A DNA stretch of 38,770 nucleotides from Alistipes sp. (GTDB lineage Bacteria; Bacteroidota; Bacteroidia; Bacteroidales; Rikenellaceae), in NCBI GenBank assembly GCA_020026435.1, contig JAHHQK010000018.1, positions 1-38,770 on the forward strand. The letters run 5' to 3'. Shown piece by piece: positions 8,337-16,351 of the stretch. Every line of letters starts with the position of its first letter. The stretch's first letter is position 1. The notes under the pieces were generated by a model. The model ran no database searches. It was not told the DNA's origin and saw only the letters and a list, made by a program, of their open reading frames with translations. Both the position numbers and the translations under genes were made by a program.

Positions 8337-8876
8337 CTACCAGTTCGACGCCGAAGCCTGGAAGATATCGGTCACGATCTTGTCGACGATCTGGGGGATC
8401 AGCTCACCTTCGACTTCCGTGAGAAGCTTCGTCGAGTCGTAATCCTCGTAGGCCTGGAAGGTACGGCTCCACGAGGCCTTCTCGTCGACGGCATTCGTGA
8501 AACGCACCTTGACGGTGATCGTCAGTCGGTTCAGCAACGCAAAATCGTCGGACGACACGGAGGCCGTCACCGACGTATAGTTCACGATCTCACCCTCGAA
8601 GGCAAAATCACCACCCTCCTCGACCTGCGTCAGTCGCGTGCGGCGCGAGAAGATGTCGACCAGCGCCTCGGTCATCGTCGAACTCAGAATCGGCGACACC
8701 ATCGTGGCGTTGTTCGGGAAGTAAGCCACCGAGAAGGTCTTGGCATCGGGCGGAATCGACGCCCCCGACAGGGAGTATTTGATGGCCACTCCGCAGCCCG
8801 TCAGCAACACGGCGCAAAGGGCCGCCATCATCAGTCTGATCTTCAAAATATTCACTTGTTTAATCTTTTTTTCCAA
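8337..8876 (-). CDS. lptE: LptE-like LPS-assembly lipoprotein
   Basis: About 179-residue lipoprotein of the LptE type found in Bacteroidota. LptE forms the outer-membrane plug/partner of LptD and helps insert lipopolysaccharide. A signal peptide ends in the lipobox LLTGC (Cys near residue 28). After it come the family-typical GVAIKYSLSGASIPPDAKTFSVAYFPNNA and the SSTMTEALVDIFSRRTRL segment. The start is uncertain: a TTG abuts the upstream stop codon, and a GTG seven codons later would also leave a usable signal peptide. It follows the sigma-54 activator with no gap, so the two are probably translationally coupled. Confidence 0.88.
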   Translation of the reverse strand: MEKKIKQVNILKIRLMMAALCAVLLTGCGVAIKYSLSGASIPPDAKTFSVAYFPNNATMVSPILSSTMTEALVDIFSRRTRLTQVEEGGDFAFEGEIVNYTSVTASVSSDDFALLNRLTITVKVRFTNAVDEKASWSRTFQAYEDYDSTKLLTEVEGELIPQIVDKIVTDIFQASASNW

Positions 8877-10130
8877 CTAATTATCCTCGATGCCCAGCTC
8901 CTTAATCTTGCGGTAGAGCGTGCGCTCCGACATGAAAAGCTCGGCAGCGGCCTCGCGGCGGCGGCCATTGTTGTGCTTCAGGGCGCGGATGATCTGCTCG
9001 CGCTGCACATCGGCCTTGGTACGCTCGCGGGGCACCTCCTCGGTGACATCCTCGCTCTCGGCATAGACCTCCGAGGGGGAGTCATATTTCTCGTACTCCC
9101 GGGGCGTGTAGCGGGTCGGGGCATAGTGCGCGCCCTGCGACGGGGAGGGCAACAGAGCCTTGATGTCGTGCGGCGGCTCGCGGCGCAATCCCGCCTCCTG
9201 CATCAGTTCCGACATCATGCGCTTCAAGTCGTTGATGTCCGACCGCATATCGAAAAGCACCTTATAGAGCAGTTCCCGCTCGGTGGACATTCCTGCATCG
9301 TCACCAGCCATCGTCTGCGCGGCCGCCATCGGGGCTTCCGCTCCCTGGTGCGGCAGGTACTTGGCCAGCACCTCAGGGGTAATCTCGCGTGTCTGCTCGA
9401 TGGCCGAGATCTGCTCGGCGACATTCTTCAGCTGGCGGATATTGCCCCTCCAGTAGTAGTTGCGAAGCATCTCGCGGGCGGCCGCATCGAGCGTCACGGC
9501 CGGCATACGGTACTGCACCGCCACATCCGAGGCGAACTTGCGGAACAGCAGCGGAATATCCTCCCGACGCTCCCTCAAAGCCGGGATCACAATGGGCACC
9601 GTGCCCAGACGGTAGTAGAGGTCCTCGCGGAAACGTCCCGACAAGATGGCCTGCTGCAGATCCATATTGGTGGCGGCCACGACCCTCACGTCGGTCTTCT
9701 GGACCTTCGACGAACCCACGCGGATGAACTCTCCGGTCTGCAGCACACGCAGCAGACGCGCCTGGGTCGGCAGCGGCAACTCGGCCACCTCGTCCAGGAA
9801 GATCGTGCCTCCGTCGGCCTCCTCAAAGTAGCCCTTGCGGGCCTCCAGCGCACCGGTAAAAGCGCCCTTCTCGTGACCGAACAGCTCCGAGTCGATCGTA
9901 CCCTCAGGGATGGCCGCACAGTTGACGGCTATATATTTATTGTGTTTGCGTGCCGAGTAAGCGTGGATGACCTGCGGGAAAAACTCCTTTCCCACACCGC
10001 TCTCTCCGGTGACCAGCACCGTCAGATCGGTGGACGCCACACGCAGGGCAACATCCAACGCCCGATCCAAGAGGGGCGATGTTCCGATGATGCCGAATCT
10101 TTGTTTGACCGTAAGTATTTGTGTTGTCAT
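8877..10130 (-). CDS. Sigma-54-dependent transcriptional activator without sensor domain
   Basis: 417-residue bacterial enhancer-binding protein. The AAA+ domain starts almost at the N-terminus (about residues 12-245), with no receiver, GAF or PAS domain before it. Visible motifs are Walker A GESGVGKE, the sigma-54-contacting GAFTGA loop, Walker B GTIFLDEV and the arginine-finger region SGRFREDLYYRL. After a low-complexity linker of about 100 residues, a Fis-type helix-turn-helix closes the protein (RREAAAELFMSERTLYRKIKEL). It should drive RpoN-dependent promoters. Lacking a sensor, it is probably controlled by level or by a partner protein. It is transcribed just ahead of lptE and secG, which suggests envelope-related targets. 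Confidence 0.9.
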   Translation of the reverse strand: MTTQILTVKQRFGIIGTSPLLDRALDVALRVASTDLTVLVTGESGVGKEFFPQVIHAYSARKHNKYIAVNCAAIPEGTIDSELFGHEKGAFTGALEARKGYFEEADGGTIFLDEVAELPLPTQARLLRVLQTGEFIRVGSSKVQKTDVRVVAATNMDLQQAILSGRFREDLYYRLGTVPIVIPALRERREDIPLLFRKFASDVAVQYRMPAVTLDAAAREMLRNYYWRGNIRQLKNVAEQISAIEQTREITPEVLAKYLPHQGAEAPMAAAQTMAGDDAGMSTERELLYKVLFDMRSDINDLKRMMSELMQEAGLRREPPHDIKALLPSPSQGAHYAPTRYTPREYEKYDSPSEVYAESEDVTEEVPRERTKADVQREQIIRALKHNNGRRREAAAELFMSERTLYRKIKELGIEDN

Positions 10131-10204
10131 TTCTTCGATTTATACGGGTTAAGCCCCGTCCTCCAATCGGGCAGGGCCACACGGGACGCAGCCCGCTCCA
10201 AGCA

Positions 10205-11221
10205 CTATTTCGAGGATTGGTCTCCCGAGGGCTGAACCAGCTCCAGGGGTTCGTCCATCAATTCCGCACGGGTCTCGTTGACGAAATACCCGAAAGCCAG
10301 GGCTGCCAGGGCGATCAGGATGGCGATCAGTCCCACCACCAGGAAGCGGTCCATGCCGCGGCCCGACTTGGGTTCGACATAGCTGCACACATCCGTCGAC
10401 TTGTGGGGCTTGCGGTAACGCAGACCCTTCAGGCAGGGTTCGGGGTTCATCTTCGCCGACTCCGACACATGGACATCGTCCATCGAGAAGGCCGCCTTCA
10501 CGGCCTCGGCCACACGGTCCGGACGGATATGTCCGCCGCGCAGGGTCTCCTCCTCCGGGTGCTGCGTCCCCTCTGCGGAAAGGCGCTTCCCGGACGGATT
10601 TTCGCCCGAGACGGTATCCTCCCTCGCCGCGGCTTTTTCCTCTGCGGTCACAGGGTTCGGTACAGCGGAGCGGGCGGTCTTGTCATCGACATCCCCGGTG
10701 TGAGCCCCGGCAGCGCAAGTATCGGCCGCCGCGGATTTGCCGGCAGGGGTTTCGGCCACAGCTCCGGAATGCTGATTCCCGGCCGGCAGATCAGCCGCCG
10801 ATCCCTTCCCGCAGGCATCGGCCGACGGGGTTGTCTTCGTCACAGGCTCCACTGCGGGAATCGGCTCGGGAATCGGCTCAGGCTTGTACTCGAAAGCCAC
10901 TGCTCCGTTCTCTTCACCGCGGAAGACGCCGAGTCCCTTCAAGGGATACTCCCCGCCCAGCTCCACACAGTGGCGCACCTCGAAGACCAGACGGTCGATC
11001 TCGCCGCCGATCTCCAATTCGCTCAATCCCGCCTCGGAGAGCAACTGCCTCAACACTCCGTCATCGCGACGCATCAACTCCGAAAAGTAGACGTGCCCCT
11101 CAGGCTTTTTGACCAAAAACGCACCTAATTGGGGAATGACCAACCGTTTGTGCGACTCCAGATATTTCGATATAACGACCTCAATCACTTCGTCAGAAAA
11201 TTTGCTTGTAATATGCCCCAA
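10205..11221 (-). CDS. CCDC81-type HU-domain single-pass membrane protein
   Basis: About 339 residues from a TTG at 11221. A longer frame reaches an ATG at 11335, but that extra N-terminus looks like promoter DNA. Residues about 1-105 (VVISKYLESHKRLVIPQLGAFLVKK ... YPLKGLGVF) fit the HU-like fold of Bacteroidota proteins related to CCDC81, including the ending in which GLGVF leads into an aromatic strand. A Pro/Ala/Glu-rich linker of about 165 residues follows, with low conservation likely. Next comes one transmembrane helix (FLVVGLIAILIALAALAFGYF) and a tail of about 25 residues. No SPOR domain is present. Its role is unknown; a link between cytosolic partners and the membrane is conceivable. 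It heads the lptE-secG run, 74 bases before the sigma-54 activator. Confidence 0.6.
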   Translation of the reverse strand: MGHITSKFSDEVIEVVISKYLESHKRLVIPQLGAFLVKKPEGHVYFSELMRRDDGVLRQLLSEAGLSELEIGGEIDRLVFEVRHCVELGGEYPLKGLGVFRGEENGAVAFEYKPEPIPEPIPAVEPVTKTTPSADACGKGSAADLPAGNQHSGAVAETPAGKSAAADTCAAGAHTGDVDDKTARSAVPNPVTAEEKAAAREDTVSGENPSGKRLSAEGTQHPEEETLRGGHIRPDRVAEAVKAAFSMDDVHVSESAKMNPEPCLKGLRYRKPHKSTDVCSYVEPKSGRGMDRFLVVGLIAILIALAALAFGYFVNETRAELMDEPLELVQPSGDQSSK

Positions 11222-11286
11222 AAATACCTTTTTTAAAAGAAAAAACCAAAAATCGGCACCTCTTTTCAAAATAATCCGACAAAGTG

Positions 11287-11317
11287 TTGGCAATCCGAAA
11301 AATATTCGCCTATTTTG
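11287..11317 (+). promoter_or_regulatory. Putative promoter of the arginine decarboxylase gene
   Basis: A -33-like TTGG (in TTGGCAATCC, 11287-11296) is followed, 21 bases after its TTG, by TATTTTG (11311-11317). That -7 element is one base shorter than the TAnnTTTG consensus. The 10-base -33 block recurs at the next plus-strand promoter (12939). Confidence 0.45.
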
Positions 11318-11333
11318 CATCCCGAATTTCAGC

Positions 11334-11366
11334 AAAATCCGGACGAGTCACTTCGCTCCGGATTTT
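11334..11366 (+). promoter_or_regulatory. Hairpin in the 5' leader of the arginine decarboxylase gene
   Basis: A perfect 10-bp stem (AAAATCCGGA / TCCGGATTTT) has a 13-base loop that can itself close as CGA/TCG. It ends in TTTT 47 bases before the start codon and downstream of the putative -7 element. It could act as a weak terminator/attenuator or as a leader stabiliser. Confidence 0.5.
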
Positions 11367-11413
11367 ACAATGTAACTTAGACGGATCGTAACAAACAAGC
11401 AAACATCGAGTAA

Positions 11414-12808
11414 ATGAAAGACAAGTACATCGACCTGATCGAACAGACGTTCGATTTTCCCCAAGATGAATTCTCGGTGGAGGACAACGAATTGAACTTC
11501 CACGACATTCCGTTGATGGAGTTAATCAAACAGTATGGAACTCCGCTCAAAATCACTTACCTGCCCAAGATCTCCCAGCAGATCAGCCGCGCCAAACGCA
11601 TGTTCAACGTGGCCATGGCAAAGGTCGACTACAAAGGTTCGTATAATTACTGCTACTGCACCAAGTCGAGCCACTTCTCGTTCGTGCTGGAGGAGGCCCT
11701 CAAAAACGACATCCACCTGGAGACCTCGTCGGCCTACGACATCCACATCATCAACGCACTCTACGACGGCGGCATCATCGACAAGGACCGATTCATCGTC
11801 TGCAACGGATTCAAACGTCCGCAGTACATCGAAAACATCGCCCAGCTGATCAACTCCGGATTCGAGAACACCATTCCCATCCTCGACAACAAGGAGGAGA
11901 TCGACCTGCTGGAGCACACCATCACCAAGGGTTGCAAGATCGGTATCCGCATCGCCAGCGAAGAGGAACCCAAGTTCGAGTTCTACACCTCGCGCCTGGG
12001 TATCCGCTACAACGACATCGTGGAGTTCTACAAGACCCATATCAAGAACAGCAAGAAGTTCCAGCTCAAGATGCTCCACTTCTTCATCAATACCGGTATC
12101 AAGGACACGGCCTACTACTGGAACGAGTTGTCGAAGTGCATGAACGTCTACTGCGAGCTCAAGAAGGTATGCCCCGAACTGGACAGCCTCGACATCGGCG
12201 GCGGATTCCCCATCAAAAATTCGCTGAACTTCGAGTACGACTACGAGTACCTCACCGAGGAGATCGTGGCCCAGATCAAGGGCATCTGCCAGCGCAACGG
12301 AGTCGAGGAACCGAACATCTTCACCGAATTCGGATCGTTCACCGTCGGCGAGAGCGGGGCATCGCTCTACTCGATCGTCAACCAGAAGCAGCAGAACGAC
12401 CGCGAGAACTGGTACATGATCGACTCGTCGTTCATCACAACCCTGCCCGACACCTGGGGCATCGACCAGCGCTACATCATGCTGGCCATCAATAACTGGG
12501 ACAAACCCTACCAGCGCGTGCTGCTCGGCGGTCTGACGTGTGACAGCGAGGACTTCTACAACTCGGAGTGCCACACCAACGCCATCTTCCTCCCCAAACT
12601 CGAACAGGGCAACACCCAATACATCGGGTTCTTCCACACGGGAGCCTACCAGGAATCGCTCGGAGGATTCGGCGGCATACAGCATTGTCTGATCCCCGCC
12701 CCCAAGCACGTGATCATCGACCGCGACAAGGCCGACAACGAATACTACACCCGTCTGTTCGCCAAGGAGCAGTCCTACCGGTCCATGCTCCGCATCCTGG
12801 GCTACTAA
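11414..12808 (+). CDS. Arginine decarboxylase, short Bacteroidota type
   Basis: 464-residue PLP enzyme of the alanine-racemase-fold decarboxylase family (fold type III). It matches the short form annotated as arginine decarboxylase in Bacteroidota and makes agmatine and CO2 from arginine, the entry to polyamine synthesis. The PLP lysine is in CYCTKSSHF (about residue 79). The phosphate-binding glycines are DIGGGFP. The TEFGSFTVGESGA segment is the family's EPGR-equivalent, and CDSEDFYN carries the catalytic cysteine. It is much shorter than the roughly 630-residue SpeA of E. coli, so no speA symbol is assigned. Related diamine substrates cannot be excluded. It stands alone, with its own promoter and terminator, directly before an exchanger gene. 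Confidence 0.8.
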   Translation: MKDKYIDLIEQTFDFPQDEFSVEDNELNFHDIPLMELIKQYGTPLKITYLPKISQQISRAKRMFNVAMAKVDYKGSYNYCYCTKSSHFSFVLEEALKNDIHLETSSAYDIHIINALYDGGIIDKDRFIVCNGFKRPQYIENIAQLINSGFENTIPILDNKEEIDLLEHTITKGCKIGIRIASEEEPKFEFYTSRLGIRYNDIVEFYKTHIKNSKKFQLKMLHFFINTGIKDTAYYWNELSKCMNVYCELKKVCPELDSLDIGGGFPIKNSLNFEYDYEYLTEEIVAQIKGICQRNGVEEPNIFTEFGSFTVGESGASLYSIVNQKQQNDRENWYMIDSSFITTLPDTWGIDQRYIMLAINNWDKPYQRVLLGGLTCDSEDFYNSECHTNAIFLPKLEQGNTQYIGFFHTGAYQESLGGFGGIQHCLIPAPKHVIIDRDKADNEYYTRLFAKEQSYRSMLRILGY

Positions 12809-12832
12809 AATACCGCCCGGCTACCCTCTCAG

Positions 12833-12885
12833 GAGGCTGATCCACCCCGCAACCCCGGGGCAAAGTCAGCCTCTTGTTTGTTTTT
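12833..12885 (+). terminator. Intrinsic terminator after the arginine decarboxylase gene
   Basis: GAGGCTGA / TCAGCCTC arms enclose a 25-base G+C-rich loop and are followed by TTGTTTGTTTTT. It lies 24 bases after the stop codon. Confidence 0.75.
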
Positions 12886-12938
12886 CCACGAGGGGAAGAC
12901 CGCCCCGGAAGACGGCTGCCTCAAAATGGAGAAAAGGA

Positions 12939-12969
12939 TTGGCAATCCCGAAAATTTGATCTACTTTTG
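12939..12969 (+). promoter_or_regulatory. Promoter of the AspT/YidE-like exchanger gene
   Basis: TTGG (12939-12942) stands 20 bases (counted from its TTG) before a perfect -7 element TACTTTTG (12962-12969), leaving a leader of about 20 bases. The -33 region reads TTGGCAATCC, identical to that in front of the arginine decarboxylase gene. Confidence 0.8.
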
Positions 12970-12994
12970 CACCATATAAAAATTCGCAACAACG

Positions 12995-14656
12995 ATGGAA
13001 TGGCTTAATGCGCTGTTTATCGACCACTCGGCCCTCCAGGCCATCGTGGTCATCTCGCTGATCTCGGTCATCGGTATCGGACTCGGCAAAATCCGCATCT
13101 TCGGAGTCTCCCTGGGTACGGCTTTCATCTTCTTCGTGGGCATCATGGCCGGACACTTCGGCCTGTCGGTCGACCCCGAAATGCTGATCTACGCCGAAGA
13201 CTTCGGACTCGTACTCTTTGTCTACGCACTTGGCCTCCAAGTCGGCCCCGGATTCTTCAGCTCGCTCCGCTCCGACGGACTCCGACTCGTGTCGCCGGCC
13301 ATCGGCGTGGTGGTCGTGGGCACACTGCTGGCCCTGGTGCTGAGCTTCGTGTTCGACATCCCGCTCAACGACATGTCGGGTATCCTCTGCGGTGCCACGA
13401 CCAACACCCCCGCCCTGGGTGCCGCCCAGCAGACCCTGCTGCAACTGGGCATCGACGCCAACTCTTCGGCCCTGAGCTGCGCGCTGACCTATCCGCTGGG
13501 GGTCGTGGGCGTGATTCTGGCCATCGTCCTGGTGCGCAAGATCTTCGTCCGCCCGTCGGATCTCTCGGGCCCCGACTCCGAGCACCGCAAGAATGTCTTC
13601 ATCGCCAGCTACCGCCTGACCAACCCCGCCATCTTCGGCAAGAACGTGCTGGAGATCGCCCACCACAGTCACCACCGATTCGTCATCTCGCGTCTGTGGC
13701 GCAACGGACAGGTATCCATCCCCACCTCGGACAAGGTCCTCGAAAAGGACGACGAGATCCTGGTGATCACCACCCCCTCGGATGCCGACGCCCTGCGTCT
13801 GATCTTCGGTGAGCAGGAGCAGAAGGACTGGAACAAAAGCGGCATCAACTGGAACGAGATCGACAGCCAGCTCATCTCGCAGCGCATCCTCGTCACCCGC
13901 CCCGACATCAACGGCAAGAAACTCTCGTCGCTGCGTCTGCGCAACAACTACGGCATCAACATCAGCCGCGTCTACCGTTCGGGCGTGCAGCTGCTCGCCA
14001 CCCCCGACCTCCGGCTCCAGATGGGCGACCGTCTGACGGTCGTCGGCGAAAAGGAGGCCATCAAGAACGTGGAGAAGATCCTCGGAAATGCCGTCAAGAG
14101 CCTCAACGAGCCCAACCTGGCCGCCGTATTCATCGGTCTGATCCTGGGTCTGGTGCTGGGCAGCATCCCCGTGTCGATCCCCGGAGTGATGCTACCCGTG
14201 AAGCTGGGACTGGCCGGCGGCCCGATCGTGCTGGGTATTCTGATCGGAACCTTCGGCCCGCGTCTGCACATGATCACCTACACGACCCAAAGCGCCAACC
14301 TCATGCTCCGGGCCATGGGTCTGAGTATGTATCTGGCCTGTCTGGGGCTCGACGCCGGAGCACACTTCTTCGAGACAATCATCCGTCCCGAGGGTCTGCT
14401 GTGGCTGGCCACGGGATTCCTGCTGACGTTCATCCCCGTGGTGATCGTGGGTCTGTTGTCGCTGCGTCTGCAGAAGATGGACTTCGGATCGGTCTGCGGC
14501 ATGTTGTGCGGCGCCATGGCCAACCCCATGGCTCTGAACTATGCCAACGACACGATCGAGGGCGACAACCCCTCGGTGTCCTATGCCACGGTCTATCCCG
14601 TATGTATGTTCCTGCGCGTGATCATCATTCAGGTCGTGCTGACCATGATGCTCTAA
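12995..14656 (+). CDS. AspT/YidE-family putative exchanger with two RCK-C domains
   Basis: 553-residue inner-membrane transporter of the aspartate:alanine exchanger (AAEx) family, YidE/YbjL branch. Two membrane halves, each of about five helices, flank a cytoplasmic middle of about 190 residues. The family's paired re-entrant motifs are present: GILCGATTNTPALGAAQ (about 128-144) in the first half and GMLCGAMANPMALNYA (about 500-515) in the second. The middle holds two TrkA-C-like ligand-binding domains. Well-studied AspT exchanges an amino acid for its decarboxylation product. The substrate here is unknown, but the preceding gene is a decarboxylase with a similar promoter. Confidence 0.85.
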   Translation: MEWLNALFIDHSALQAIVVISLISVIGIGLGKIRIFGVSLGTAFIFFVGIMAGHFGLSVDPEMLIYAEDFGLVLFVYALGLQVGPGFFSSLRSDGLRLVSPAIGVVVVGTLLALVLSFVFDIPLNDMSGILCGATTNTPALGAAQQTLLQLGIDANSSALSCALTYPLGVVGVILAIVLVRKIFVRPSDLSGPDSEHRKNVFIASYRLTNPAIFGKNVLEIAHHSHHRFVISRLWRNGQVSIPTSDKVLEKDDEILVITTPSDADALRLIFGEQEQKDWNKSGINWNEIDSQLISQRILVTRPDINGKKLSSLRLRNNYGINISRVYRSGVQLLATPDLRLQMGDRLTVVGEKEAIKNVEKILGNAVKSLNEPNLAAVFIGLILGLVLGSIPVSIPGVMLPVKLGLAGGPIVLGILIGTFGPRLHMITYTTQSANLMLRAMGLSMYLACLGLDAGAHFFETIIRPEGLLWLATGFLLTFIPVVIVGLLSLRLQKMDFGSVCGMLCGAMANPMALNYANDTIEGDNPSVSYATVYPVCMFLRVIIIQVVLTMML

Positions 14657-14715
14657 ACCCACAGAGGGCTTGTCCGGCATCGCGGCCGAATACCCCATCC
14701 CCAAATTCTGACAAA

Positions 14716-14762
14716 CGCCACCCGTTATCCCTGATCGGAAACGGGTGGCGTCGTTTTTTTTT
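14716..14762 (+). terminator. Intrinsic terminator after the exchanger gene
   Basis: Perfect 11-bp stem CGCCACCCGTT / AACGGGTGGCG with a 13-base loop, then TCG and nine T residues. The convergent MscS-like gene ends 21 bases further on and may share the hairpin. Confidence 0.9.
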
Positions 14763-14782
14763 CGGGTCACCCAGCGGCAGGG

Positions 14783-16180
14783 CTACGGGATGAGGGGAGA
14801 GACAGAGGAAGTGGAGGCCTTGTTTCTGGAGGATCGGGCCTGCACGGAGGTAGAGGCCGGGGATTCCCCGCCCGGATGTTCCGTTCCGGCATTTTCCCGA
14901 TGCCGGATTTCGCGTCCGATGTGATCCTTCAAAGCCAGGAAATCGACACCCGATGGATTCTGAAAAACCCTCAGATCGAAGACCGAGATCACGGCCAGCA
15001 CATGATCGAACACATCGCTCTGAATGGATTCGTATTCGTCCCAGATGACCGTATTCGTAAAGAAATAAAGTTGGAGGGGCAATCCCGTGTCGGTGGGCTG
15101 GAGCTGGCGCACCATGACCTGCATATCGAGGTTGACACGCCCCTCGTCGTGGAGATAACGCATCAGATAGGCACGGAAAATCCCCAGATTGGTCTGCTGG
15201 CGGCCGTTGATCCGCCGCTCCCCGCGTCCGACATTGTGGCGAAGGTTGTACTCTTCGAGACGCGCCTCGGCCTCATCGATATAATCGCGCACGAGGTCTA
15301 TACGGCGGTAGCGGGCCAGCATCTCGCACGTGCAGAACTTCACGCTTGTCATGTCGATCGAGATGGACCGCATGACGCGCCGCCCGCCCGAATTCTTCAT
15401 CGCCTGCCAGTTCTGAAACGAGTCGCTCACCAGAAGATAGGGCGGAAGGGTGACGATCGTATTGTCGAAATTGCGCACCTTGACCGTCGTGAGGGTCACC
15501 TCCGTCACCGTGCCGTCAACCCCGTATTTGGGCATCTGGATCCAGTCGTTGACCTTCAGCATATCGTTGGCGGCGAGCTGGATGCCCGACACGAAGCCCA
15601 GGATGCTGTCCTTGAAGATCAACAGGACGATGGCGGCCGAGGCTCCGAGTCCCGTGAGGAGAATCTTGGGCGATATGTCGATGAGGATCGAGATGATGAG
15701 GATCACGCAGATCAGCAAGGCGATGCCCTGCCCCGTCTGGCGCAGTCCGTTGATGGGTTTGTCCTGCCATGCGGGCCGGCGCACGGCGATCAGAAACACG
15801 GAGTTGAACAAGGCATTGACAAAGCTGAATACCGCCACCACGGCACAGCTCCGGGCCAGGCGCATGACCACTTCCCGCGCCACGGGATGATCGGCAAAGA
15901 CCACCGGGAGGAAGACCATGAGCAGCAGCGTCGACAGTATATGGCAGAAATGGTTCAGCACCGCAAGGCTGAAGATCTCGTCATCCCACTTCACCGACGT
16001 ATGTTCCACAATCCGTCTGATCCCCCGCACCAGCGTCTTGCGGCAGATCCAGTCAAAGAGTATAGTCAGCAGAATAAGCCCCACGAACAGAATCCAGCGA
16101 TCCAATCCGTCGGTTGCGGCCGAATCCATGCCGGCCTGCCTCAACATGAGGTCGATCCAATTTCTGAGATGTTTGATCAT
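14783..16180 (-). CDS. MscS-family mechanosensitive channel, YbdG-like
   Basis: 465-residue mechanosensitive channel of the larger MscS subfamily typified by E. coli YbdG, which opens under membrane tension and releases small solutes. Four to five transmembrane helices cover about residues 28-190. The pore-lining helix and beta domain follow (GLGASAAIVLLIFKDSILGFVSGIQLAANDMLKVNDWIQM, then GVDGTVTEVTLTTVKVRNFDNTIVTLPPYLL). The cytoplasmic domain is about 170 residues longer than in MscS and ends in a Ser/Thr-rich tail. It follows the calcium ATPase gene on the same strand but is separated by a 171-base gap holding a terminator, so it is probably transcribed separately. Confidence 0.88.
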   Translation of the reverse strand: MIKHLRNWIDLMLRQAGMDSAATDGLDRWILFVGLILLTILFDWICRKTLVRGIRRIVEHTSVKWDDEIFSLAVLNHFCHILSTLLLMVFLPVVFADHPVAREVVMRLARSCAVVAVFSFVNALFNSVFLIAVRRPAWQDKPINGLRQTGQGIALLICVILIISILIDISPKILLTGLGASAAIVLLIFKDSILGFVSGIQLAANDMLKVNDWIQMPKYGVDGTVTEVTLTTVKVRNFDNTIVTLPPYLLVSDSFQNWQAMKNSGGRRVMRSISIDMTSVKFCTCEMLARYRRIDLVRDYIDEAEARLEEYNLRHNVGRGERRINGRQQTNLGIFRAYLMRYLHDEGRVNLDMQVMVRQLQPTDTGLPLQLYFFTNTVIWDEYESIQSDVFDHVLAVISVFDLRVFQNPSGVDFLALKDHIGREIRHRENAGTEHPGGESPASTSVQARSSRNKASTSSVSPLIP

Positions 16181-16230
16181 ACGACGGCCGAGTGCAAAAT
16201 CCGCGCCGCAAAAAGGAATACACCCGCCCT

Positions 16231-16274
16231 AAAAGGCCGCGCCTCCGGATTTTCAAATATCCGGAGGCGCGGCC
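16231..16274 (-). terminator. Terminator after the calcium ATPase gene
   Basis: A perfect 15-bp G+C-rich stem (GGCCGCGCCTCCGGA / TCCGGAGGCGCGGCC) has a 10-base A/T loop and is followed by TTTT in minus-strand sense. It separates the mre-rodA-ATPase transcript from the MscS-like gene. Confidence 0.8.
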
Positions 16275-16351
16275 TGTGATGAGTTTCGATCTTTTCCGGG
16301 GATCGGACCCGAAAACATTATCCTAAAGTGGATCGATTTTTTATAGCGGGG

